Position numbers and translations under genes: made by a program | Assembly (NCBI GenBank): GCA_937950325.1 | Contig: CALFDJ010000049.1 | Location: 1 to 45,715, forward strand | DNA: 45,715 nucleotides | Direction: 5' to 3' | Source: an uncultured Collinsella sp. | GTDB taxonomy: Bacteria > Actinomycetota > Coriobacteriia > Coriobacteriales > Coriobacteriaceae | Notes under the pieces: model-generated | Databases searched by the model: none | What the model was told of the DNA's origin: nothing | Seen by the model: only the letters and a program-made list of their open reading frames with translations | Shown here: in pieces, positions 15,379-23,944 of the stretch | How positions within the stretch are numbered: the stretch's first letter is position 1 | How the letters are laid out: the number at the start of each line of letters is the position of its first letter

Positions 15379-16830
15379 GTGGCAGGCTGGAATCTGACCG
15401 GCAATGCCGTTTCTGCCGAGTTTGACGGATCGGACGAGCAGGAGCGCAAAGAGCTCAGCGTGAGCCAAGCGGTGGAGATCGCCGCCGGTGCGCTCGATGC
15501 CATTCCGCAGCTGAGCGTTTTGGGTGAGGTCACGGGTTTTCGTGGTCCCAATGCCCGAAGCGGTCACTGCTACTTCCAAATCAAGGACGACTCGGCGGCC
15601 GTCGACTGCATCATCTGGAAAGGAGCCTACCTTAAGCGTACCTTCGATCTGCGCGACGGCATGCAGGTAAGCTTTAAGGGCAGCTTCAATCTCTACAAGC
15701 CTACGGGTCGTATGAGCTTCGTCGCCCGCTCGTTCTCGCTGGCGGGGGAGGGCTTGCTGCGTCAGCAGGTGGCTCAGTTGGCCGAAAAGCTGCGTCGCGA
15801 GGGCCTGATGGACGAGGCGCGCAAACGCCGCATTCCGGTGTTTTGCTCGCGTGTGGCGGTCGTCACCTCGCTTTCGGGCGCCGTGATCGACGACGTCAAG
15901 CGTACGCTGCGCCGACGCAACCCGCTCGTCGAGCTTGTCTGCGTGGGCGCAAAGGTCCAAGGCGAAGGCGCGCCGGCGGAGCTTATTGAAGGCTTGCGCC
16001 GCGCCGCTGCCATTACGCCGGCGCCCGATTGCATCTTGCTGGTGCGCGGCGGCGGCTCCTTCGAAGACCTTATGACCTTTAACGACGAGGAGCTTGCCCG
16101 TGCGGTGGCAGCCTGTCCCGTGCCCGTGGTGACGGGCATTGGACATGAGCCCGATACCTCGATCTGCGACATGGTGAGCGACCGTCGCGCCTCCACGCCC
16201 ACGGCAGCGGCAGAATCGGTGGCGCCGGCTATGACGGAGTTGGCCGATGTGCTCGAGGCGCGCCATCAGCGTCTGGGTGCCGCGATGGCATCGATGATTG
16301 GGTCGGCCCAGGTCGACCTGGAGATGCTCGATCAGCGCGGTCGCCGCGCCTGGGATACCTATACGGCTCGTCTGGGTGACGCGCTCGATGCGGCCGCGTG
16401 CCGCCCGTGCCTCAACGATCCAACGTTTATGGTCGAGCGTCGCGAGTCTGAGCTTGCCTTGACGGCCGATCGTCTGTCCGGCGCCATAACGCGTTCGGTT
16501 GGGGCCTTCCGCTCCAACTTCGAGCGTCTGCCCGAGCGCTTGATCGCAAGCACCTCGGGGCTCGATGGCAAGCGCCATGCGCTCGCGCTTGCGAGCTCCC
16601 GCCTGGAGCATCAGGGGCGCACGATGCTCAACAAACCTGCGTCCGATTTGGGCCGTGCGGCAGCCTCGCTCGATGCCCTGTCGCCGCTCAAGGTGCTTGC
16701 CCGCGGTTACTCCATCGCGTACAGCGATGACGGTGTGGCTACGAGCGCCAAGACCTTTAAGCCCGGCGACGCCATTCGCGTGCGCATGGCAGACGGCAAC
16801 GTGGCGGCAACGGTCGATACGGTCGAGTAG
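15379..16830 (+). CDS. xseA: Exodeoxyribonuclease VII large subunit
   Basis: 483 residues from GTG 15379 with AAAGGAGG upstream. An N-terminal OB-fold domain (about 28-125: VLGEVTGFRG, GHCYFQIKDD, IIWKGAYLKR) is followed by the catalytic region with AVVTSLSGAVIDDV, VRGGGSFEDLM, GIGHEPDTSICDMVSDRRASTPTAAAE, then a long helical part and the C-terminal LARGYSIA. It degrades single-stranded DNA into oligonucleotides together with XseB. It forms an operon with xseB and a HIT gene. Confidence 0.96.
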   Translation: MAGWNLTGNAVSAEFDGSDEQERKELSVSQAVEIAAGALDAIPQLSVLGEVTGFRGPNARSGHCYFQIKDDSAAVDCIIWKGAYLKRTFDLRDGMQVSFKGSFNLYKPTGRMSFVARSFSLAGEGLLRQQVAQLAEKLRREGLMDEARKRRIPVFCSRVAVVTSLSGAVIDDVKRTLRRRNPLVELVCVGAKVQGEGAPAELIEGLRRAAAITPAPDCILLVRGGGSFEDLMTFNDEELARAVAACPVPVVTGIGHEPDTSICDMVSDRRASTPTAAAESVAPAMTELADVLEARHQRLGAAMASMIGSAQVDLEMLDQRGRRAWDTYTARLGDALDAAACRPCLNDPTFMVERRESELALTADRLSGAITRSVGAFRSNFERLPERLIASTSGLDGKRHALALASSRLEHQGRTMLNKPASDLGRAAASLDALSPLKVLARGYSIAYSDDGVATSAKTFKPGDAIRVRMADGNVAATVDTVE

Positions 16831-16872
16831 GCCGCGTTTCATGGCGATAAACCTTTAGGAAAGGAAACAGAT

Positions 16873-17139
16873 ATGGCAGAGAAGACCCCGGTCGAGCAGC
16901 TTACGTACAAACAGGCCTCGCAGGAACTGGAGCTCATCATCCGCAGCCTAGAGTCGGGCGATATGGAGCTCGAGGAGTCGCTCGAGAGCTATACCCGCGG
17001 CGTCGAGCTCCTCAAGAGCCTGCGCACCCGCCTGGCCGATGCCGAGCAGAAGGTCTCGGTGCTCCTTAAGGACGTCGACGGCAACGACGTGCTCGCCGAC
17101 GGCGAAGCCGCCAACACGGACGACAACCTCTCGTTCTAA
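16873..17139 (+). CDS. xseB: Exodeoxyribonuclease VII small subunit
   Basis: 88 residues, start preceded by AGGAAAGGAAAC. Family features are LTYKQASQELELIIRSLESGDMELEESLESYTRGVELLK, seen as consecutive short motifs YKQASQELE, IIRSLESG and LEESLESYTRGVEL. It is a helical hairpin that binds XseA. It lies 42 bp after xseA. The C-terminus is a short acidic tail. Confidence 0.95.
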   Translation: MAEKTPVEQLTYKQASQELELIIRSLESGDMELEESLESYTRGVELLKSLRTRLADAEQKVSVLLKDVDGNDVLADGEAANTDDNLSF

Positions 17140-17188
17140 CCATCCCGGCCAAATATAATTACCTTGGTCTGTAAGAAAGGAACCAGCT

Positions 17189-17524
17189 ATGTGTGATTGC
17201 ATCTTCTGCAAAATTGCCAACCACGAGATCCCCTCGACCGTTGTCTATGAGGACGATCAGGTCATCGCGTTCGACGACCTCAACCCCCAGGCACCGGTCC
17301 ACACGCTCGTGATCCCCAAGAAGCACTACAGCGACATCGCCGACAACGTGCCTGCCGAGACCATGGGCGCCATGGCCCACGCCATCCAGGAGGTCGCCAA
17401 GGCCAAGGGCCTGGAGGACGGTTTCCGCGTCATCTCCAACAAGGGCGTTAACGCCGGTCAGACCGTCATGCACTTCCACATGCACGTCCTCGGTGGCAAA
17501 AACCTGGGCGAGAACCTCATCTGA
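17189..17524 (+). CDS. HIT family nucleotide hydrolase (HinT-like)
   Basis: 111 residues. The N-terminus CDCIFCKIANHEIPS holds the Cys pair typical of HinT, and the C-terminus has the histidine triad HFHMHVLGG (about 96-104). HinT proteins hydrolyse purine nucleoside phosphoramidates and aminoacyl-adenylates. AAAGGAACC precedes the ATG. It is the third gene after xseA-xseB and is probably co-transcribed. Confidence 0.95.
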   Translation: MCDCIFCKIANHEIPSTVVYEDDQVIAFDDLNPQAPVHTLVIPKKHYSDIADNVPAETMGAMAHAIQEVAKAKGLEDGFRVISNKGVNAGQTVMHFHMHVLGGKNLGENLI

Positions 17525-17565
17525 GGGCGCGTAGCCCGTCGACTTGGCTGCCTTTGGAGTAACCT

Positions 17566-18456
17566 ATGCAGCTTTCTCAACTCGAATACCTTCAAGCGGT
17601 AGCGAACTACGGCGGCGTGCGCAAAGCGGCTCGCGCCGTTCACGTGAGCCCACAGGCCGTTTCGTCGGCAATCAAAAAGTTGGAATCTGAGTATCAGATT
17701 GTTTTGCTCGACCGATCGGCGGGGGAGGCTGTTTTGTCTCCGGCGGGCAGAGAATTTGCGCGTCGTGCACGCGTGATCCTGGCACAAGTCGACGATCTCA
17801 AAAAGTACGCTCAATCGGGGAACGGCGGCGTTTCGCCCGACGGCCACTTCCGTCTTTACGCCCCCTGTCTTCACGGGCGGGGGCGTCTTTTTTCCGAAAA
17901 CTGGTACGACTCGTTTGAAAGCTTGCACCCCCAGATTCACCTTGATGTTTGGCATCAGCCAACGGCCACATGCTTTGAATCACTTGTGCTTGGCATTTCG
18001 GATGCGGCCATCTCATTTGAGGAACCAAGGGATAGTGTCCTTTCTTCGAAATACTTGGGTGAAAAGGAGCTCAAGGTTCTTTCGTGTCCAGCGGGTCATC
18101 AATCTGTGGGTGCTATGACCGTTCGTGAGTTGCTGGGCGGCAGGCTGGCTGTTCCCATTAATTTGTCACCCTGTCTCAATGCAATCAACCAATGTCCCGA
18201 GGCTCAGCTGGTTAATTTCCGCTTCCGCGACGTCGAATACGAAAACAGGGCGCAGACTGAGTTTCTTCAAGCCGGGGGATTGATATTGAGTTTTTCTGGC
18301 TCTTCTCTCGCAACAGATGGACTGGAAGTGAGCGAGTGCTCCATTGAAGGCTCGCATGACGTGGCCTTGCCCATCTATTTTTGCTATCGACAAAATGCCT
18401 GGACCGATCGACACCAGACGGTATTTCTTCACCTATTGCGTCATCTCGCTTCGTGA
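17566..18456 (+). CDS. LysR-family transcriptional regulator
   Basis: 296 residues; GGAG 6-7 nt before the ATG. Residues 1-60 are the winged HTH (LEYLQAVANYGGVRKAARAVHVSPQAVSSAIKKLE in short motifs), followed by a linker helix and a weakly conserved effector-binding domain. Codon use is richer in A/T-ending codons than the operon before it. The MFS exporter gene lies 119 bp downstream on the same strand, so it probably controls that gene. The inducer is unknown. Confidence 0.87.
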   Translation: MQLSQLEYLQAVANYGGVRKAARAVHVSPQAVSSAIKKLESEYQIVLLDRSAGEAVLSPAGREFARRARVILAQVDDLKKYAQSGNGGVSPDGHFRLYAPCLHGRGRLFSENWYDSFESLHPQIHLDVWHQPTATCFESLVLGISDAAISFEEPRDSVLSSKYLGEKELKVLSCPAGHQSVGAMTVRELLGGRLAVPINLSPCLNAINQCPEAQLVNFRFRDVEYENRAQTEFLQAGGLILSFSGSSLATDGLEVSECSIEGSHDVALPIYFCYRQNAWTDRHQTVFLHLLRHLAS

Positions 18457-18575
18457 GGCCATTTGGCCTCGTCGCGTCAAGTGAATGTTGACGCCTTGTA
18501 ACACATGACTGACGGCTTTGCCCTCATGCTTTTCCAAGATTTCGGTTTGGGCTATTGGCTCTTGGAGGGCGGAGC

Positions 18576-19736
18576 ATGAAAAACCGTACGGTTTTGCTTT
18601 ATATGACGTTCGTTTTTCTGTCGAACTTCAGCACCATTTTGTATTTTCTGACGGTTTACCTTGAATTCGTCGGATTCTCGATGGTAGCGATTTCTAGCAT
18701 GATGATTGCATACCAAGTGAGTAAGTTCATTCTTGAGGTTCCTACTGGTTATATTGCTGACAGGTTTGGACGAAAGACAAGCGGTCTCGTTGGCGTCGTG
18801 GGAATGCTTGGATACTACGCCGCCCTACTTTTCGCCCGTTCTCCTCTGCTTTTAATCGGCGCGTTTGCTCTCAAAGGATTTGCAGTTGCATGTGTGAGCG
18901 GATCCATAGAAGCGATCTACATTGACAGCGTCTCTCAGGACCAGCTCGTAAGACTTAATGTCGTTGAGCGATTTGTTTTCTATGCCTCTTATGCCATCTC
19001 CGCTTGCGTGGGCGGTTTCATTTCGTCTGTCGGTGCATATCTCATTGGTCTTTCGGCAGATATCATCGCAATGGTGTTGACGTTGGTTGTCGTTGCCTGC
19101 ATTCCTGCGATGCGAAGAGGGGACACTGCAGCGACACCTAAGCGTGGAATTAGCCCGAAGATGATCGGTGCCGCTATTGCGCGTAACGGCATTCTTCGTT
19201 CAGCGTTCATCATGGACTGCTCTCAGGCATTTGCTTTTGTCGCCCTGGAAGACTTTTTCTCACTGCTGCTTGCGGGTCGCGGAATGAATGCCGTCGCTTC
19301 GGGTGTGACCATTGCGGTCCAGCTCCTTGCCTCGGCTTCCATGGGGCTTATTGTGCCGAGTGTGATTGCTCATGTCGACAAGAGCCGTTTTGCGCGTATT
19401 TGCGGCATCGTGCGCCTTTTCCTGACTGCTCTGTTTTTGATTCCCTTTACTCCGGTCTATTTGCTGCCCGTGTTCTATGTACTGCAGACGGTTGCTTACT
19501 CGTTATTTGCTCCAATTAAATACTCAATTTTTCAAAATGCTGTCGATTCTTCGATGCGCTGTTCGCTGATTTCGGTCCAAAGCCAGATGGTGGCGGTGGG
19601 TGCCATCCTTTTCTATCTGTTCAATGCAGCGTTGAGCAGCATCGCGGGTATTCGAGTCATATTGCTTGTAGCGCTCGGGATATCTTCTTTGGTGTATATC
19701 CCCGCGCTCTTTCGTCTTACAAGTCAAAGGGCGTGA
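18576..19736 (+). CDS. MFS transporter (exporter-like)
   Basis: 386 residues from ATG 18576, chosen for the GGAGGGCGGAGC directly upstream. It has twelve predicted hydrophobic helices. The loop 2-3 signature reads TGYIADRFGRKTSGL, the canonical MFS GxLaDrxGrkxxl motif. The central loop is short and basic. Its length fits 12-TM drug or metabolite exporters. With the preceding LysR gene it forms a regulator/efflux pair. Substrate unknown. Both genes are more AT-rich than their surroundings, compatible with acquisition by transfer. Confidence 0.85.
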   Translation: MKNRTVLLYMTFVFLSNFSTILYFLTVYLEFVGFSMVAISSMMIAYQVSKFILEVPTGYIADRFGRKTSGLVGVVGMLGYYAALLFARSPLLLIGAFALKGFAVACVSGSIEAIYIDSVSQDQLVRLNVVERFVFYASYAISACVGGFISSVGAYLIGLSADIIAMVLTLVVVACIPAMRRGDTAATPKRGISPKMIGAAIARNGILRSAFIMDCSQAFAFVALEDFFSLLLAGRGMNAVASGVTIAVQLLASASMGLIVPSVIAHVDKSRFARICGIVRLFLTALFLIPFTPVYLLPVFYVLQTVAYSLFAPIKYSIFQNAVDSSMRCSLISVQSQMVAVGAILFYLFNAALSSIAGIRVILLVALGISSLVYIPALFRLTSQRA

Positions 19737-19769
19737 GTATTTGGGCACCGATAACTTATATATCAACGC

Positions 19770-19806
19770 AATAAACCCGAGCGCGAGGGCGTTTGGGTTT
19801 ATTATT
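19770..19806 (+). terminator. Terminator after the MFS gene
   Basis: AATAAACCC (19770-19778) pairs with GGGTTTATT (19795-19803), followed by ATTGAAG. It separates the LysR/MFS pair from ackA. Confidence 0.7.
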
Positions 19807-19856
19807 GAAGCGTATGTAACCTGGCGGCGCCACACCGCCTGTTAGTAGGGAGACAC

Positions 19857-21035
19857 ATGAACGTTCTGGTCGTCAACGCAGGATCTTCGACGCTTAAGTA
19901 TCAGGTCATCGATACCAAGTCCCACAAGGTGTCCGCAAAGGGCTCCTGCGAGCGCGTCTGCTTTACCGGCGGTACCTTCACCCACGCTGCCAACGGTTCC
20001 AAGAAGGTGACCGAGAACATCGAGTTCCCCGACCACAAGGTCGCCATCGAGGTCGTCCTGAAGGACCTCGAGGCCAACGGCGTCAAGATCGAGGGTATCG
20101 GCCACCGTATCGTTCAGGGTGGTTGGTACTTCGGCGATTCCTCCCTCGTCGACGAGGACGTTCTCGCCAAGATCCGCGAGGTCGCTCCGCTCGCCCCGCT
20201 GCACAACAACCCCGAGGCCAACGTTATCGAGTACTGCCTGGAGCAGTATCCCGATCTGCCCAACGTCACGGTCTACGACACCGCTTTCCACTTCAACATG
20301 CCCGAGGTCGCCAAGACCTACGCCCTGCCCAAGGACGTCTGCGACAAGCTGCACATCCGTAAGTACGGCGCCCACGGCACCAGCTACCGCTACATCTCCA
20401 AGAAGGTTGCCGAGATGACCAACGGCGAGGCTCGCAAGGTCGTCGTGTGCCACATCGGTTCCGGCGCTTCCCTGTGCGCCATCGAGGACGGCAAGTGCAT
20501 GGACACCACCATGGGCTTGACGCCGCTCGACGGTGTCATGATGGGCACCCGCTGCGGCTCCATCGACCCTGCTACCGTGTGCTACCTGCAGCGCGAAGGC
20601 GGCTACACCTTCGACGAGGTCGACGAGATGATGAACAAGAAGTCCGGCCTTTTGGCTGTGACCGGCGGCAAGACCAACGACTGCCGCAACGTTGAGGAGC
20701 TCGCCGCTGCCGGTGACCCCGAGGCTCAGCTCGCCTTCGATATGTTCGTCTACAAGATTGCCGCCAAGGCCGCCGAGATGGCCACTTCCATGTGCGGCAT
20801 GGACACCCTGGTCTTTACCGCCGGCATCGGCGAGCACGCTCCGGCTGTCCGCGCTGGCGTGGCCGACCGTCTGGCCTTTATGGGCGTCAAGATGGACCAT
20901 GCCCGCAACGCCCTGCGCGGCGACGGCGCTTGGTGCCTGTCCGCCAAGGATTCCAAGGTCAAGATCTTCGTCATCCCCACGGATGAAGAGTTCATGATCG
21001 CCTCCGACGTCGAGCGCATCGTCAACGGCAAGTAA
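19857..21035 (+). CDS. ackA: Acetate kinase paralogue with altered signature motifs
   Basis: 392 residues; AGGGAGAC before the ATG. ASKHA-fold acetate kinase: MNVLVVNAGSSTLKYQ, GHRIVQGG, the catalytic DTAFH and the His of HGTS are kept. Deviations from the family are HGTSY where HGTSH is near invariant, HIGSGAS for the HLGNG(A/S)S nucleotide-phosphate motif, and GGKTNDCRN for the usual SNDxRD hinge. The C-terminal TAGIGEH and PTDEE are normal. It catalyses acetyl-phosphate + ADP to acetate + ATP if active; the changes could alter substrate, nucleotide preference or rate. A canonical paralogue follows at 21200. Codon bias is strong, suggesting high expression. Confidence 0.88.
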   Translation: MNVLVVNAGSSTLKYQVIDTKSHKVSAKGSCERVCFTGGTFTHAANGSKKVTENIEFPDHKVAIEVVLKDLEANGVKIEGIGHRIVQGGWYFGDSSLVDEDVLAKIREVAPLAPLHNNPEANVIEYCLEQYPDLPNVTVYDTAFHFNMPEVAKTYALPKDVCDKLHIRKYGAHGTSYRYISKKVAEMTNGEARKVVVCHIGSGASLCAIEDGKCMDTTMGLTPLDGVMMGTRCGSIDPATVCYLQREGGYTFDEVDEMMNKKSGLLAVTGGKTNDCRNVEELAAAGDPEAQLAFDMFVYKIAAKAAEMATSMCGMDTLVFTAGIGEHAPAVRAGVADRLAFMGVKMDHARNALRGDGAWCLSAKDSKVKIFVIPTDEEFMIASDVERIVNGK

Positions 21036-21046
21036 TTGCAAGAGGG

Positions 21047-21085
21047 GAGGGGCTGGACGACCGAGCGCCGTTCGGCCCCTCTTTT
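21047..21085 (+). terminator. Terminator between the two acetate kinase genes
   Basis: GAGGGGC (21047-21053) and GCCCCTC (21075-21081) with an extended imperfect inner stem, followed by TTTT. The two genes are thus likely separate transcription units. Confidence 0.8.
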
Positions 21086-21117
21086 GCGCTCGTTGGGCGA
21101 TATGACTGATAGCTATT

Positions 21118-21147
21118 TATCAAGTTGTGATAACTTCTTATTAAAAT
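21118..21147 (+). promoter_or_regulatory. Inverted repeat and -10-like element upstream of second ackA
   Basis: TTATCA (21118-21123) and TGATAA (21128-21133) form a 16-bp palindrome ahead of TAAAAT (21142-21147), 53 bp before the ATG. The embedded TTGTGATAA half-site resembles one arm of a Rex operator but lacks a good second arm. The regulator is unproven. Confidence 0.35.
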
Positions 21148-21199
21148 GCGGCCGCCTTAAGGGGTCTGCGTCGACCGTATTGCACTGCAAAGGAGTCTC

Positions 21200-22378
21200 A
21201 TGAACGTACTTGTTGTCAACGCCGGCAGCTCAAGCCTTAAATATCAGCTTTTGGATACCGATACCCGAGAGGTTTTCGCCAAGGGCAACTGCGAACGTAT
21301 CGGTTCGGACATGGGCATCTTTGGCCACTCCGAGAACGGTGGCGCCAAGCAGACCGAGGAGGTCCCCTTCCCGGATCATCGTTCGGCTATCGCGCGTGTG
21401 CTCGAGGAGCTCGAGAAGACCGACTTTACGATCGATGGCATCGGCCACCGTATCGTTCAGGGTGGCTGGCACTTCGATGATTCCGCGGTCGTCGACGACG
21501 AGGTCATGGCTAAGATTCTCGAGGTGGCCCCGCTCGCCCCGCTGCACAATTACGGCGAGGCCGCAGCAATCGAGTATTGCCGCGAGAAGTATCCGGAGCT
21601 GCCCAACGTGGCCGTCTTTGACACCTCGTTCCACATGACCATGCCCGAGGTCGCCTACACCTACGCGCTGCCCAAGGACGTGTGCGACAAGTACCACGTG
21701 CGCAAGTACGGCGCACACGGTACGAGCCACCGTTACGAGTGGATGATGGCCAAGGAGATCCTGGGCTCGCGCTGCCACCGTCTGCTTTCGTGCCATCTGG
21801 GCAACGGCGCTTCGCTCGCCGCCATCGAGGACGGCGTGTGCCGCGACACCACGATGGGCCTCACGCCGCTCGACGGCCTGATGATGGGCACCCGCTGTGG
21901 TTCCATCGACCCGGCCACCGTGTGCTACCTGCAGCGCGAGGGCGGCTACAGCTACCAGGAAGTCGATGACATGATGAACAAGCAGTCTGGTCTGCTTGCC
22001 ATCTCGGGCATCTCCAACGACGCCCGCGACATCCGCACGCGCGCCTCCGAGGGCGACGAGCGCTGCCTGCTCGCCTTCGATATGTTCGCCTACAAGGCCA
22101 TGCAGCAGGCCGGCTCCATGATTGCTTCCATGGCGGGCGTGGACACCATCACCTTTACCGCCGGCATCGGCGAGAACGACTGGTCGATCCGTAAGGCCTT
22201 CTGCGACTGCTTTGAGTGGCTGGGCGTGCGCATCGACAACAACAAGAACCGCGAGGCCGTGGGCAACGGCCCGCAGGTCATCAGCGCCGCCGGTTCCGCC
22301 GTCACGGTCATGGTCATCCCCACCGACGAGGAATACATGATCGCCCACGACGTCGAGCGTCTAACCAAGAACAACTAA
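21200..22378 (+). CDS. ackA: Acetate kinase (canonical copy)
   Basis: 392 residues, AAAGGAG before the ATG. All standard motifs are present: VNAGSSSLKYQ, GHRIVQGG, DTSFH (catalytic Asp), HGTSHRY, CHLGNGASLAAI, GTRCGSIDP, GISNDARDI, TAGIGEN and PTDEE. It makes acetate and ATP from acetyl-phosphate in the cytoplasm, the last step of mixed-acid fermentation, together with Pta encoded convergently at 22732. The paralogue at 19857 is clearly related but differs at the HGTSH and HLGNG motifs, so this copy is the likelier main enzyme. Confidence 0.95.
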   Translation: MNVLVVNAGSSSLKYQLLDTDTREVFAKGNCERIGSDMGIFGHSENGGAKQTEEVPFPDHRSAIARVLEELEKTDFTIDGIGHRIVQGGWHFDDSAVVDDEVMAKILEVAPLAPLHNYGEAAAIEYCREKYPELPNVAVFDTSFHMTMPEVAYTYALPKDVCDKYHVRKYGAHGTSHRYEWMMAKEILGSRCHRLLSCHLGNGASLAAIEDGVCRDTTMGLTPLDGLMMGTRCGSIDPATVCYLQREGGYSYQEVDDMMNKQSGLLAISGISNDARDIRTRASEGDERCLLAFDMFAYKAMQQAGSMIASMAGVDTITFTAGIGENDWSIRKAFCDCFEWLGVRIDNNKNREAVGNGPQVISAAGSAVTVMVIPTDEEYMIAHDVERLTKNN

Positions 22379-22400
22379 CGCGCGCATTTGCAAGTAGACG

Positions 22401-22436
22401 AAAGGTCTCCAGAGCAACAGCTCCGGAGGCCTTTTT
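22401..22436 (+). terminator. Terminator of the second ackA
   Basis: Stem AAAGGTCTCCAGAGC (22401-22415) with GCTCCGGAGGCCTTT (22420-22434), with one wobble and one mismatch, followed by TTA. It lies 23 bp after the stop. Confidence 0.85.
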
Positions 22437-22586
22437 ACTAGCAGGCGGAAATTCCAGTCCCAAAGTGATCGCCACCAGCAACGCCTGCGCTCCCAACAAC
22501 GGCACCCATCCGTTCAGATTTTTCAGCCCCAGCTCGTAGTCAAGCCGCCGTCCATTCCAGATGCCCTGAATGCTACGTGGCGGTAG

Positions 22587-22715
22587 AAGGCCGTACGGGC
22601 TAACCCCTGAAAACAATCCGCAGACCAGAAACGCCCCCGTTCGTAGCTCCGGAGGAGCAGAACGGGGGCGTTTCATTGGTCGAGGACGTTTTCAGGGGTT
22701 AGCCCGTACGGCCTT
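22587..22715. repeat. Nested long inverted repeat between convergent ackA and pta
   Basis: The outer perfect 28-bp arms are 22587-22614 (begins AAGGCCGTACGGGC) and 22688-22715. Inside are GACCA/TGGTC, a perfect 15-bp stem 22628-22642 with 22660-22674 (GAAACGCCCCCGTTC), and a GCTCC/GGAGC tip. The whole 129 bp can fold into one long rod. The gap between ackA and pta is 353 bp; besides this element and the ackA terminator (22401-22436) I see no gene in it. It likely doubles as pta's terminator on the minus strand. Confidence 0.85.
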
Positions 22716-22731
22716 CGGGCGAGTGCGTACG

Positions 22732-23712
22732 CTACTCAGCCATCTGAGCCTGGACGGCGGTGATGGCCACGACACCCACGATGTCGTCGGCAGAGCAGCC
22801 GCGCGACAGGTCGTTGACCGGCTTGGCGATGCCCTGCAGGATGGGGCCGTAGGCGTCAGCGCCAGCGAAGCGCTGGACCAGCTTGTAGCCGATGTTGCCA
22901 GCCTCGAGGTCGGGGAACACGAGCACGTTGGCCTTACCGGCGACGGAGGAGCCGGGAGCCTTGAGCTGGGCGACGGTGGGGACGATAGCGGCATCGAGCT
23001 GCAGGTCGCCGTCGATGGCGAGCTCGGGAGCCTTCTCCTTGCAGAATTTCACGGCCTCCTGGACCTTCTTGGCGACCTCGCCACCGGCGGAGCCCATGGT
23101 GGAGTAGGAGAGCATGGCCACGTGCGGCTCAACGTTGCCCATGAAGGTGGACCAGGAGTGGGCCGAGGCGATGGCGATCTCGGAGAGCTCGTCGGAGGAC
23201 GGGTTGATGTTGAGGCCGCAGTCGGCAAAAATCAGCGTGCCGTCTGTACCGAACTGCGGAGTGTCGGTGCACATCACGAAGAAGGCCGAGACCAGCTTGG
23301 TGCCCGGGGCGGTCTTGAGGATCTGCAACGCGGGGCGCAGGGTGTCGGCGGTGGAGTGGCAGGCGCCGGAGACCAGGCCGTCGGCATCGCCCATCTTGAC
23401 CATCATGGTGCCAAAGTAGGTGGCGTCCATCACCTGGGCGCGAGCCTGCTCGATGGTGACACCCTTCTTGGCGCGGAGCTCGGCAAACTTCTGCGCGTAC
23501 TCCTCGTGCTTCTCGGCATTGCGCGGGTCGATGACGGTAGCGCCGGGAACGTCGATCTCGTCGGGGTTGCCCAGGATGACGATCTTTGCCAGGCCCTCCT
23601 CGATGATCTTGGTGGCCGCGACGATGGTGCGCGGATCCTCGCCCTCGGGCAGGACGATCGTCTTAAGGTCGGCCTTGGCGGCAGACTTCATACGGTTTAG
23701 GAAATCGCTCAT
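22732..23712 (-). CDS. pta: Phosphate acetyltransferase
   Basis: 326 residues, the short single-domain PTA/PTB form. Motifs are IVLPEGEDPRT near the N-terminus, DATYFGTMMVKMGDADGLVSGA, DCGLNINPS and SYSTMGSAGG. It converts acetyl-CoA + phosphate to acetyl-phosphate + CoA, feeding the acetate kinases encoded convergently upstream on the other strand. AAGGAGTAAC precedes ATG 23712. A perfect AAACCCGCT/AGCGGGTTT hairpin (23766-23786) lies in the upstream region. Confidence 0.96.
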   Translation of the reverse strand: MSDFLNRMKSAAKADLKTIVLPEGEDPRTIVAATKIIEEGLAKIVILGNPDEIDVPGATVIDPRNAEKHEEYAQKFAELRAKKGVTIEQARAQVMDATYFGTMMVKMGDADGLVSGACHSTADTLRPALQILKTAPGTKLVSAFFVMCTDTPQFGTDGTLIFADCGLNINPSSDELSEIAIASAHSWSTFMGNVEPHVAMLSYSTMGSAGGEVAKKVQEAVKFCKEKAPELAIDGDLQLDAAIVPTVAQLKAPGSSVAGKANVLVFPDLEAGNIGYKLVQRFAGADAYGPILQGIAKPVNDLSRGCSADDIVGVVAITAVQAQMAE

Positions 23713-23765
23713 GTTACTCCTTACAAGCGTTTCGCTAAGCTCCAGGCGCCCGGCTGTTCACGAAT

Positions 23766-23786
23766 AAACCCGCTGCTAGCGGGTTT
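23766..23786. other. Hairpin in the pta/glf divergent region
   Basis: Perfect 9-bp arms AAACCCGCT (23766-23774) and AGCGGGTTT (23778-23786) with a 3-nt loop. It lies 54 bp upstream of pta, perhaps in its 5' leader. It lacks a proper U tract, so the role is open (leader stem or operator). Confidence 0.4.
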
Positions 23787-23859
23787 ACCTTTCAATAATG
23801 TACGCCGCGGTGCTTGAGCTTTCCTTGTGTGGCAAGCTCATTATAGGACGCATTAGCGC

Positions 23860-23865
23860 TATAAT
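23860..23865 (+). promoter_or_regulatory. -10 element for glf
   Basis: A consensus TATAAT 80 bp before the glf ATG. The -35 region is weak. Confidence 0.5.
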
Positions 23866-23944
23866 CGCTCTGATAAATATGTCTCGACGTATGTTCGAGA
23901 AAAAGCCCAGTTAAAAAGCGTGTGGCTTTTGACAAGGAGTATCG

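Noticed and set aside
21125..21144. Rex-type redox operator before the second ackA
   Set aside because: Only the TTGTGA half matches; the second half is absent, so no Rex call is made.
22587..22715. Insertion sequence or MITE interpretation of the long inverted repeat
   Set aside because: No target-site duplication or transposase was seen and the other nested elements in the window do not share its sequence. Kept as a repeat of unknown type.
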